8,001 bases of DNA from Acidobacteriota bacterium (GTDB lineage: Bacteria; Acidobacteriota; Terriglobia; Terriglobales; Acidobacteriaceae), in NCBI GenBank assembly GCA_003225515.1, contig QIAK01000024.1, positions 1 through 8,001 of the forward strand, given 5' to 3'. A program made the position numbers and the translations under genes. The number at the start of each line of letters is the position of its first letter. Positions within the stretch are counted from its first letter, which is position 1. Below are positions 1 through 5,864 of this stretch, piece after piece. The notes beneath the pieces were generated by a model that was given only the letters and a program-made list of their open reading frames with translations, was not told the DNA's origin and ran no database searches.

Positions 1-2
1 AA

Positions 3-1580
3 ATCCCTCCAAAGTTTGCGCAACCCCAGGGACTGGCGCTGACCGGATATCAATTGTTGGGTCTGCAAAAAGGAATTCAGACCGACAAGAATAATTTTCA
101 GCCACGCCTCGGCGTCGCATGGGATCCCAAAGGTGACAAGAAAACCGTCGTGCGCGCCTCTTATGGGATGTTCTACGATCATCCCCTGCTCGGCCTCTAC
201 TTTCTGGGCGATGCTTCTGATGGCTCGAGCAGCGGTCAACTTGCGTTCGCGGGTGGAAGTCCGTGCAGCACGAGTGTACCTGCGGGAGCAGGCAGTCTGA
301 ATGCTTCCAATATTTTTCAGGGCATCCTGAACACCTCTTTGTGCCTGCCCACGGTGCCTGGCTATATAGCCGGAGATCAGCGATTTAATCCGGCTCCGTT
401 CACGCCATCGTCCGCCACTTCCGCGAATCCCGCTTTGTTCATCAATCAGAACTATCTGAATCCGGCGACTTTCTTTCCGTTAGCTTTTCAGCCCTTCGGA
501 TATCCCCAGTCAAAGAATTTCGTCTATGCATACGCGCAACAGGGGAACCTGAGCCTGGAACGCGACCTCGGCAGCGGCTTCGCACTGAGCCTGGCCTACA
601 ACTTTAATGGCGGACGCCATCTCAACCGCCCGATCAATGCCAACACCATTCGTGGAGACCTGATGGTCGCCAACTTGAACGCGTCGATTGCAGCGGGTGA
701 GCCTGTGGGCAGCCCATTCACAGTAGGAACGGGCGCCGCTCCTTGCGGATCGGGTGCGCTCGGCCCATGGGTCAATGCCGCCCTGATGAATTTCTTCCGT
801 CCAGGCGGCTTGAATCCGGCGATCGCAGAGGCGCTGATCGGCGGCGGAGGCGGAGCCTGCGTCGCTCTCGCCGAATCCATCGAGAGCAGCCTGACCACCC
901 AGGGATTCAATGCGGCGTGTGATCCTTTCACATCGCTGGCGAATTGCGTCCCCTTCGGCGACATGGATGCCAACTATTCGAACGGCAGTTCGATCTACCA
1001 TGGCTTCAGCGCCAATCTCCGCAAGCGCTTTTCAAACCATTACGAGTTTTTGGGTTCCTATACGTGGTCGCATTCGATTGATGACTCCACCGATCTGCAG
1101 GCCACGCTGACGCCGCAGGATAGTTATTTCCCAAGCCTTGACCGGTCCACTTCTCTTTTCGATCAACGTCATCGCTTCGTGTTCAGTGGCGTTTACCAGA
1201 CTGGAAAACTCGGCGGCGGCGGATTGGCGAGCAAGATTTTCAGCGATTGGACTTTCGCTCCCCTGCTCGACATCGCCTCAGGACGTCCCTTCAACATTCT
1301 CACGGCAAATGGCGATAACCTGCAGCTATCGTCTCTCACAGGGCGGCCCAACACCACGGTGGATGCGGCCTGCGGTACGGTTTACAACTCCAAGTATTCG
1401 CCTACGGGAAAGTTGCAGGAGCCATGCATTAACGGCTTCATCGCAACCGGCGCTACGCCAACTCTGCGGCAACTCGACGGCAACCTCGGCCGCAACGCGG
1501 GACTCACGCGCCATGAGTCCTGCCAGAACAGTCCAAATGGTTTGTTCGAGAATGAATCACTAGGATTACCGATGCCCTGA
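3..1580 (+). CDS. TonB-dependent receptor (Oar-like), C-terminal part, 5' end off window and 3' end disrupted
   Basis: This encodes the outer-membrane beta-barrel part of a large Oar/TonB-dependent receptor, a class presumed to import large substrates in Acidobacteriota. The frame is open to the left edge, so the TTG at 54 is internal rather than a true start; the codons before it read PPKFAQPQGLALTGYQ. Family-like phrases run in the usual order: NNFQPRLGVAWDP, VVRASYGMFYDHPLL, LSLERDLGSGFALSLAYNFNGGRH, SIYHGFSANLRKRFSNHYEFLGSYTWSHSIDDSTD, SLFDQRHRFVFSGVYQTGKL, DWTFAPLLDIASGRPFNIL and finally GNLGRNAGLT near 1479-1508. After about 1508 the reading is antisense of the neighbouring minus-strand receptor piece (RHESCQNSPNG...), not receptor sequence, and it ends at a chance stop at 1578-1580. 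The last barrel strands (roughly 80-100 residues in relatives, from memory) and the C-terminal aromatic residue are absent. It is probably the distal half of the same gene that starts at 3574 on the other strand. Confidence 0.85.
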   Translation: MPPKFAQPQGLALTGYQLLGLQKGIQTDKNNFQPRLGVAWDPKGDKKTVVRASYGMFYDHPLLGLYFLGDASDGSSSGQLAFAGGSPCSTSVPAGAGSLNASNIFQGILNTSLCLPTVPGYIAGDQRFNPAPFTPSSATSANPALFINQNYLNPATFFPLAFQPFGYPQSKNFVYAYAQQGNLSLERDLGSGFALSLAYNFNGGRHLNRPINANTIRGDLMVANLNASIAAGEPVGSPFTVGTGAAPCGSGALGPWVNAALMNFFRPGGLNPAIAEALIGGGGGACVALAESIESSLTTQGFNAACDPFTSLANCVPFGDMDANYSNGSSIYHGFSANLRKRFSNHYEFLGSYTWSHSIDDSTDLQATLTPQDSYFPSLDRSTSLFDQRHRFVFSGVYQTGKLGGGGLASKIFSDWTFAPLLDIASGRPFNILTANGDNLQLSSLTGRPNTTVDAACGTVYNSKYSPTGKLQEPCINGFIATGATPTLRQLDGNLGRNAGLTRHESCQNSPNGLFENESLGLPMP

Positions 1581-3574
1581 ACCATGTCGCCGGGAATGCC
1601 CAGTCCATACACCTGTGGGGAAGTAAATCCTGGAAAATCGGGGCACAGAGTGCCGGGCAGGCCGTTCGCAACACAAAGATTGCTGAAGCCCAGCGTGGCT
1701 GCATCGAGCGGGCCGAAGTCGAAGACGCCGCCGTAATTGACCGTGAATACGGCTTTCAGCGGAACATAGTTGAAGTCCGCGCCAAACTTGGTGTTGTGAT
1801 GGCCAATCGACCAGGAGACATTATCGGTGAACTGGTAGCGCTGTTCCGTGCGTTGGATGTACGAGTAAGGCTCTCGTCCGAAGTACGCGTACCCCGGAAT
1901 ATTCACGGCGATGTCGGAGCCTCCAGGAATGGCCGTGTTGTAGAAGTAGGAAAGGCCGCGCCGTGCGTATTGGAAACGGAACTCATTTACTTTGTTGCTG
2001 CCAATGGTCCATGTGTCCTGAACATTTCCAGAGATGTCGCGGAAGGTCTGTTGTGAGGTGCGGGAGTACGCGTTCTGTCCGAAGGGTTGATCTTGTCCGC
2101 CCACTTCGATTCCAGTAATCGTCGAGGGGCTGACATTGAGTCGGAACATCATATGGTTGTTGCTGCTGACGTTCTCGTCGAGGCGGAGCGAATAGACGCT
2201 CGTCCCTTCAAAGATCGGAAAGTTGCCTCGCTGCGAGTTCAAGCTCTGAAACGAACCCGGCAAAGAATTGCAGAGCAGATTCAACGTGGCGAACGTACAC
2301 GAAGTCGGAAATTGAGTGAGAGGGTTGGAGCCGTTCGGCGGTGTCGGAATAACCCCAAAGGCAGCGAGGGTCGCGAAAGATGCTGGGTAAGTGCCATTCA
2401 GCGCCGTCCCTGATGATCCGCCCACAAATGTGGCATACGCAGCTGCCTCTTGGCCGTAGCCGTCAGCCAGCGCGGTGTTGATTCCGGCCAGGGTTGCTTC
2501 GGCGACAGGCAGGTTTTGAAAGAACGTCTGCTGATCGGAAGTCGCGTTTACACCCTGTTGAATCGTGCCCGCAGGGAGATTGAATCCGTTGGATAGATCG
2601 ACATTATCCAGTAGTCCGAAGTTATCCTGGCCGATGCTGGAGAAGCCGGTTTCGTGACGTCGCGTGATTTCGTACGCAAAATAGTAATAAGTTTTGTCCT
2701 TCTTGATCGGTCCACCGAACGCGACTCCCGCTTGTACTCGCGTGTAGGCTGGATTGGAAACTGTGCTGAAGGGATTCACTGCCTGAAAACTCCGGTTGCG
2801 TAAAAATCCAAAGACGTCGCCGTGAAATGCGTTGGATCCCGAGCGGGTGATGATGTTGACGACTCCGCCGGCGGCGCGGCCATACTCTGCCGCGTAATTG
2901 TTGGTGATGATTTGGAATTCCTGCACGGCCTCCTGCGAGACTGTCGAGCGCACGCCGTTCACTGAGTTATCGGTCGCGTCTGCGCCGTCTACGTTCACCA
3001 GGTTCGAGCGCGCGCGCTGGCCGCTCATGTTTAAACCAGAGGTCGGCGCCGCACCGGTGTTGGGCGCATTATCGCGCACCACCTGCGAATCGGTCAGGGT
3101 GAAATTAATGTAGTTGCGCCCATTAATAGGAAGATTGTCAATGCGGCGCTGGCCGATCGTGTCCGTGGTCGAACTGCGCGAGGTCTCCATCAGTTCCGTT
3201 TGCGCACTGACTTCGACCACTTCCTTTCCGGTCGCAACCGATAGCATGACCGGCAGATCAACCAGTCCGCCAACCGTGATCACCACCCCAGTGCTCAACA
3301 TGCCGTTAAAACCGGCGGCATCGATCGTAACCGTGTAAGTGCCCGGCGGCAGAAGCTGAGCGCTGTAGCCGCCCTCGCCATCGCTGTTGGCGGTGCGCTC
3401 CAGACCCTTCTCCGCCTCTCGTGCGGTTACGCTCGCATTCGCGACCAGTTTGCCTGAAGGATCTTTTACCGTGACGTGCAGATCGCCCGTAGCTGCGCCG
3501 CCTTGACCAAGAGAAACAGCAGAAAGCAGCAGGACGAGGAAACACACAAAACCAGCCTTGTTGATTCGGATCAT
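1382..3574 (-). CDS. TonB-dependent receptor (Oar-like), N-terminal part, disrupted at its 3' end
   Basis: This is the N-terminal part of an Oar-like receptor. I chose the ATG at 3574 rather than the upstream in-frame ATG at 3739 because it is preceded by a good ribosome binding site (AAGGGAGAA, 3579-3587) and begins a clear signal peptide: MIRINK, then the hydrophobic stretch FVCFLVLLLSAVSLG, residues 9-23. Residues 29-112 resemble the carboxypeptidase-regulatory-like/Ig-like domain (LHVTVKDPSGKLVANASVTAREA..., GGYSAQLLPPGTYTVTI). The plug spans about 118-250 (LPINGRNY 148-155; AAGGVVNIITRSGSN 234-248), followed by early barrel strands (YYYFAYEITRRHETG; FGLFWQDSWRVSP). Receptor similarity stops after DSWRVSP at residue 692 (position 1499). 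The remaining 38 residues are antisense of the plus-strand receptor piece and end at a chance stop at 1382. As sequenced, the product would be a plug with an incomplete barrel and is unlikely to work. A promoter-like pair lies at 3681-3708. Confidence 0.85.
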   Translation of the reverse strand: MIRINKAGFVCFLVLLLSAVSLGQGGAATGDLHVTVKDPSGKLVANASVTAREAEKGLERTANSDGEGGYSAQLLPPGTYTVTIDAAGFNGMLSTGVVITVGGLVDLPVMLSVATGKEVVEVSAQTELMETSRSSTTDTIGQRRIDNLPINGRNYINFTLTDSQVVRDNAPNTGAAPTSGLNMSGQRARSNLVNVDGADATDNSVNGVRSTVSQEAVQEFQIITNNYAAEYGRAAGGVVNIITRSGSNAFHGDVFGFLRNRSFQAVNPFSTVSNPAYTRVQAGVAFGGPIKKDKTYYYFAYEITRRHETGFSSIGQDNFGLLDNVDLSNGFNLPAGTIQQGVNATSDQQTFFQNLPVAEATLAGINTALADGYGQEAAAYATFVGGSSGTALNGTYPASFATLAAFGVIPTPPNGSNPLTQFPTSCTFATLNLLCNSLPGSFQSLNSQRGNFPIFEGTSVYSLRLDENVSSNNHMMFRLNVSPSTITGIEVGGQDQPFGQNAYSRTSQQTFRDISGNVQDTWTIGSNKVNEFRFQYARRGLSYFYNTAIPGGSDIAVNIPGYAYFGREPYSYIQRTEQRYQFTDNVSWSIGHHNTKFGADFNYVPLKAVFTVNYGGVFDFGPLDAATLGFSNLCVANGLPGTLCPDFPGFTSPQVYGLGIPGDMVQGIGNPSDSFSNKPFGLFWQDSWRVSPALRPRLPSSCRRVGVAPVAMKPLMHGSCNFPVGEYLEL
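1499..1520. other. Inversion junction inside a receptor gene, with a 7-bp inverted repeat
   Basis: The two receptor pieces meet here on opposite strands. The nine bases GGGACTCAC (1499-1507) read sensibly both ways: as VSP ending QDSWRVSP on the minus strand and within NAGLT on the plus strand. The break therefore lies in a short shared stretch. Overlapping it are GGACTCA (1500-1506) and TGAGTCC (1514-1520), a perfect 7-bp inverted repeat around seven bases. Such short inverted homologies can mediate rare in vivo inversions, template-switch chimeras or a site-specific event; the sequence alone cannot tell which. Confidence 0.7.
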
Positions 3575-3578
3575 AAGG

Positions 3579-3604
3579 TTCTCCCTTGGACTCGCAAGCG
3601 CGAG
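3579..3604 (-). promoter_or_regulatory. Ribosome binding site and adjacent hairpin in the receptor leader
   Basis: On the minus strand AAGGGAGAA (3579-3587) sits four bases before the ATG at 3574, with the GGAG core seven bases away. Three bases further upstream, CTCGC-GCTT-GCGAG (3604-3591) forms a perfect five-pair, GC-rich stem with a four-base loop. The position decides the start choice for the receptor. A role of the hairpin in translation or transcript stability is only inference. Confidence 0.5.
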
Positions 3605-3680
3605 CAGGCGGATGGAACGCTTCCACGGCAGATTGCCGATGTAGTCACAGAAGAATTTGAACGGTTTGACGCCCGCTGGT

Positions 3681-3708
3681 TTTATAACAGAACGGCATCC
3701 GAATACAA
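3681..3708 (-). promoter_or_regulatory. Possible sigma70-type promoter for the receptor gene
   Basis: Reading the minus strand, TTGTAT (3708-3703) is followed after 16 bases by TATAAA (3686-3681). These resemble -35 and -10 boxes. Transcription would start near 3674, giving a leader of about 100 bases before the receptor ATG at 3574. The match is by eye only. Confidence 0.35.
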
Positions 3709-3796
3709 GTAGGGAATCAGGAGCAACTGTCCCGCTCAAATCCTTACTGGCGAGCCAAAGCTGGCGAAACAGCGGTCGGATGTTATTGCTGCCCGA

Positions 3797-3814
3797 TTGT
3801 GATCAGGATCACCA
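3797..3814. promoter_or_regulatory. CRP/FNR-family-like palindrome
   Basis: TTGTGATCAGGATCACCA contains the perfect arms GTGATC and GATCAC around two bases. It fits the TGTGA-N6-TCACA pattern of CRP-family sites with one mismatch at the last base. It straddles the stop codon of the small membrane-anchored protein gene and lies about 130 bases before the predicted receptor start of transcription. That is far for a classical activator position, so its target is uncertain. The two-base loop argues against a terminator. Confidence 0.35.
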
Positions 3815-4348
3815 ATTAACTGCGATACGCACCGGGGTTGCAGGATTTTGCAGCCTGCCCAGCAGCATGGCAGAGCCACTCAACTGCTCGTAAGAGTGCA
3901 GGATGGGCGCGGCAGCCAATCCGCGGTTTGGCCAAAGCAGCGCAAGCTGGATTCTGAAGAGCGCAAAAGCCGCATTGCGGCGCAGCAGGAGAGCATTATC
4001 CAAGAGCCGGCGCGCAGCTTCAGCAGTTTCGGCATTTCCTGCCGCCAGAGCGTTCTGTCCTATCAGCACTAGGACCGCGGCGTTCCTTCCGGCTATCCGA
4101 ATGTAAGCTGCCGTGGCGCGCAGTCGCAGTCGCTGCACCCGGCGAAACTCCGAAGTGGAAAGGCGCCGACGCAAATAATCGTCCTCGGCCGAATCGACCA
4201 GATTGCGGAATGCTTCGACATCAATAGCCTGAATCCTTGTGGCGAGGCTAGCCGGCTCGGAGATTCGCAGGCCGCGCGAGATCGAGATGCTCAAGATGAG
4301 AAGCAGCGCCAGCGCCGCCGCGATTACAAGAATGATTGCAAGAGTCAT
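3809..4348 (-). CDS. Small membrane-anchored protein of unknown function
   Basis: A 179-residue protein that I cannot assign to a known family. Residues about 3-24 (TLAIILVIAAALALLLILSI) form one strongly hydrophobic helix, most likely an uncleaved N-terminal anchor. The rest is Arg/Ala/Leu-rich and predicted to be largely alpha-helical: an acidic/basic stretch (DVEAFRNLVDSAEDDYLRRRLSTSEFRRVQRLRLRA, about 43-78) followed by helices resembling helical-hairpin repeats (about 80-150). With positive charges just after the anchor, a cytoplasmic C-terminal domain is the natural topology. Its ATG overlaps the stop codon of the upstream seven-helix gene in an ATGA arrangement (4348-4345), so the two are almost certainly co-transcribed and translationally coupled and may form a complex. 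The stop is at 3809-3811. Confidence 0.8.
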   Translation of the reverse strand: MTLAIILVIAAALALLLILSISISRGLRISEPASLATRIQAIDVEAFRNLVDSAEDDYLRRRLSTSEFRRVQRLRLRATAAYIRIAGRNAAVLVLIGQNALAAGNAETAEAARRLLDNALLLRRNAAFALFRIQLALLWPNRGLAAAPILHSYEQLSGSAMLLGRLQNPATPVRIAVNW

Positions 4349-5115
4349 GGATGTACCAGACGCTCCAGTTCCCGGTTCCAGATGTCGAGATTGTTCTCAG
4401 GCAATGCAACTGCAAGGTTGACGGTAGTTTTCGCCGGAACCAGCAGATAGTAAGACCAGATTAGAACGCAAATATGGTAGGTCGCCATATTCACCAAATC
4501 GAGAATGCCTCGTTTTGCTGTAGGCAGCCCGCCGTTTGCCAGAATGGCCCAGGTTGCCAGGTGCACGCAGGCAGAAATACCTAACCCCAATGCAATACCA
4601 AAAACCGGCCGGCTCGGTGTAAGTCGGAAGTATGCTGAAAAACCGAAGATAAAGACCAGCAGCCCGGACGCCACCAGGTAGATCGTTTGCTCAAGCAGGT
4701 GCGCGCCGGTGACGATACCAAACATGGTGTCTTTTTTGGCGAAGCCCGCAGCTACAGCGGCGGCGAGAACCAGGAAAATTCCGAGCCCTCGAATCAAGAA
4801 TTTCCCCAGCTGCGCAAGAGAAGGATACGGGTCAAATACGAGAGCGAATATCTCTCCAATGAGTGCGAACTTGAGCAAGCCTTCGAACATCAATCCCGAC
4901 CAGAAGATGATCCACCAGGTTCGCGGCGTTACTGAAGGACTGATATCGGATGCATAAAGAACGAGTTGCTCAATTGCCGCAAGGATTGCGAACGCAAAGA
5001 AAATTGGATACTGCTTGTGGCGGCCTCGGCTCCACAACAGGAAAGCCAGGCTGATTAGGAGGATATTGGGTGCGACCCAAAGGTAATGCCAAAGAAGTGA
5101 ATGCGCCTGCAGCAT
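4345..5115 (-). CDS. Seven-helix integral membrane protein of unknown function
   Basis: A 256-residue polytopic inner-membrane protein. Hydrophobic segments fall at about 12-28, 37-55, 67-84, 109-125, 140-160, 171-193 and 207-227, giving seven helices. The C-terminus reads ALPENNLDIWNRELERLVHP, which looks like a short soluble helix. Possible functional residues in the membrane include E49 (AAIEQ), E78 (MFEGLLK) and E142 (HLLEQT), but no catalytic or transporter signature is recognisable. From memory, similar seven-helix hypothetical proteins are frequent in Acidobacteriota, but I do not know a role. The start is the ATG at 5115; the ribosome binding site is weak. The stop overlaps the start of the small anchored protein downstream (ATGA), indicating a two-gene unit. 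The small peptide gene ends 91 bases upstream on the same strand and might be co-transcribed. Confidence 0.85.
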   Translation of the reverse strand: MLQAHSLLWHYLWVAPNILLISLAFLLWSRGRHKQYPIFFAFAILAAIEQLVLYASDISPSVTPRTWWIIFWSGLMFEGLLKFALIGEIFALVFDPYPSLAQLGKFLIRGLGIFLVLAAAVAAGFAKKDTMFGIVTGAHLLEQTIYLVASGLLVFIFGFSAYFRLTPSRPVFGIALGLGISACVHLATWAILANGGLPTAKRGILDLVNMATYHICVLIWSYYLLVPAKTTVNLAVALPENNLDIWNRELERLVHP

Positions 5116-5174
5116 AGCCGTAGAAGGGCACTATACCGCGACCCGCTGCAGGCGGCAACGTCGTTCTCGTTCTT

Positions 5175-5190
5175 GTTCCGTTTTCGTAAG
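5175..5190 (+). promoter_or_regulatory. Weak fourth copy of the GTTCGG...GTAAC motif
   Basis: GTTCCGTTTTCGTAAG matches the first 16 bases of the best copy (5423-5438) at 12 of 16 positions, including the ends GTTC and TTCGTAA. It lies in the 91-base gap between the secreted peptide gene and the seven-helix gene. Its degeneracy makes it only a candidate. Confidence 0.25.
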
Positions 5191-5206
5191 AATGCAATCC
5201 TGAGTG

Positions 5207-5335
5207 TTACGGCTTGCACAAAACTTTGCCACAATCAGTACCACCTGCCCCGCCGTCGGCACGTACTGCGGTTGGTATGACGAGGCTATTCAGCAGGAGG
5301 ACAGCGGTTCCGAGCACGAGTAACAGACGTTTCAT
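5207..5335 (-). CDS. Small secreted peptide, 42 residues, unknown function
   Basis: A short gene encoding a 42-residue precursor. The start ATG at 5335 is preceded by AAGGAGAAA (5342-5350), the strongest ribosome binding site in the window, and the stop is TAA at 5207-5209. The N-terminus is a textbook signal peptide: MKR, a hydrophobic core LLLVLGTAVLLLNSLVI, then PTAVRA with likely cleavage after VRA at residue 26. The predicted mature peptide is only about 16 residues, DGGAGGTDCGKVLCKP, with two cysteines four residues apart that could form a disulphide outside the cytoplasm. I recall similar DGG...C...CKP-type mini-proteins being common but unexplained in Acidobacteriota; this is unverified. 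It is divergent from the 140-residue gene across 106 bases and precedes the seven-helix gene on the same strand. Confidence 0.7.
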   Translation of the reverse strand: MKRLLLVLGTAVLLLNSLVIPTAVRADGGAGGTDCGKVLCKP

Positions 5336-5441
5336 AATTGGTTTCTCCTTGTGACTGCAAGTTGGACCGTGATAGTTTCATGGGCGCGATGCCAGCGGCA
5401 ATAAGTTCGCAAATCTTTTAGCGTTCGGAATTCGTAACAAA
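5336..5441. promoter_or_regulatory. Divergent intergenic control region
   Basis: These 106 bases separate two diverging starts: the secreted peptide gene (ATG at 5335, minus) and the 140-residue gene (ATG at 5442, plus). They must carry both promoters. The first motif copy (5423-5439) lies at the right end. No convincing -35/-10 pair was identified by eye for either direction. Confidence 0.5.
5423..5439 (+). promoter_or_regulatory. Putative operator, copy 1 of the 17-base motif
   Basis: GTTCGGAATTCGTAACA ends two bases before the ATG at 5442. It is the most symmetric copy: in its first 16 bases, GTT/AAC and the central GAATTC pair perfectly and only two position pairs fail. It differs from the copy at 6807 at one position and from the minus-strand copy at 6709-6693 at two. 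A dimeric helix-turn-helix protein bound here would cover the transcription or translation start of the downstream gene. Confidence 0.6.
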
Positions 5442-5864
5442 ATGACCCTGAAATCAGCGCTGCAGGATGTGAAAGAAACCACTCTGGCGGCCGTCTCCGG
5501 CCTGCTGGGAAAGTTGGTCTATCTGGCATCGCTGCGCCGCTCACAAGGGCACTATGAGCACTGGGGAATGGAGCTTGTCCACGGGCAGGAGTCTTCCGAA
5601 CGGGCCTTGAAGACAGCCCACGCTGAGATCGTGGCGGGAGTTTTACGCAGTCCCCTGGCCGACCTGGTCGAGGACTTGAACGAATCAAGCCGCGGCGGCG
5701 GGATCGCTCCAGAGGCCTATGTCAAGGGAATGCGGGAGCGCTTCCAGGATTTACTGCCTGGCGAGCGCCAGGATTCTCCCGCTGCCGCTCACCTTAATTC
5801 AGTGCTGCTGGCCCTTTCGAGCCTGCAGCAGCATCGAGAGCGTGCCACTCGGTCAATTTCATAG
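5442..5864 (+). CDS. Hypothetical soluble helical protein, 140 residues
   Basis: A 140-residue protein with no signal peptide or membrane segment; I do not recognise a named family. It is predicted to be almost entirely alpha-helical. A first part is MTLKSALQDVKETTLAAVSGLLGKLVYLASLRR. A central part carries HYEHWGMELVHGQESSERALKTAHAEIVAGVLRSPLADLVEDLNESS (about 37-83). After a Gly-rich linker (RGGG) there is a C-terminal helical part, EAYVKGMRERFQDLLPG...HLNSVLLALSSLQQHRERA. Conserved-looking Trp41 and His residues are noted but not interpretable. The start at 5442 has no strong ribosome binding site; instead a copy of the 17-base motif lies directly before it, which suggests tight regulation, possibly of a short-leader transcript. 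The last 71 bases overlap the 3' end of the convergent HTH-S24 gene. The context suggests it belongs to that regulator's control circuit. Confidence 0.8.
   Translation: MTLKSALQDVKETTLAAVSGLLGKLVYLASLRRSQGHYEHWGMELVHGQESSERALKTAHAEIVAGVLRSPLADLVEDLNESSRGGGIAPEAYVKGMRERFQDLLPGERQDSPAAAHLNSVLLALSSLQQHRERATRSIS

Noticed and set aside
54..56. TTG at 54 as the start of the plus-strand receptor gene
   Set aside because: The frame is open to the left edge with receptor-like residues before it, so the gene starts outside this interval.
510..1001. Minus-strand open frames of 163 and 125 codons within the receptor piece
   Set aside because: Antisense shadows of a well-recognised receptor coding frame; Arg/Ala-rich composition without motifs.
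1138..1563. 141-codon plus-strand frame
   Set aside because: Alternative frame of the receptor C-terminal piece; no independent support.
1382..1580. Two complete, convergent and overlapping receptor genes
   Set aside because: Both frames lose receptor similarity at the same point (about 1499-1508), and each tail is simply the antisense of the other piece, so the overlap is a product of the junction and not two natural gene ends.
3575..3739. N-terminal extension of the receptor from the ATG at 3739
   Set aside because: It would bury the signal peptide 55 residues inside the protein and translate the promoter-like boxes; the ATG at 3574 has the better ribosome binding site.
3797..3814. Rho-independent terminator for the membrane-protein pair
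   Set aside because: The loop would be only two bases and no T-run follows on the minus strand.
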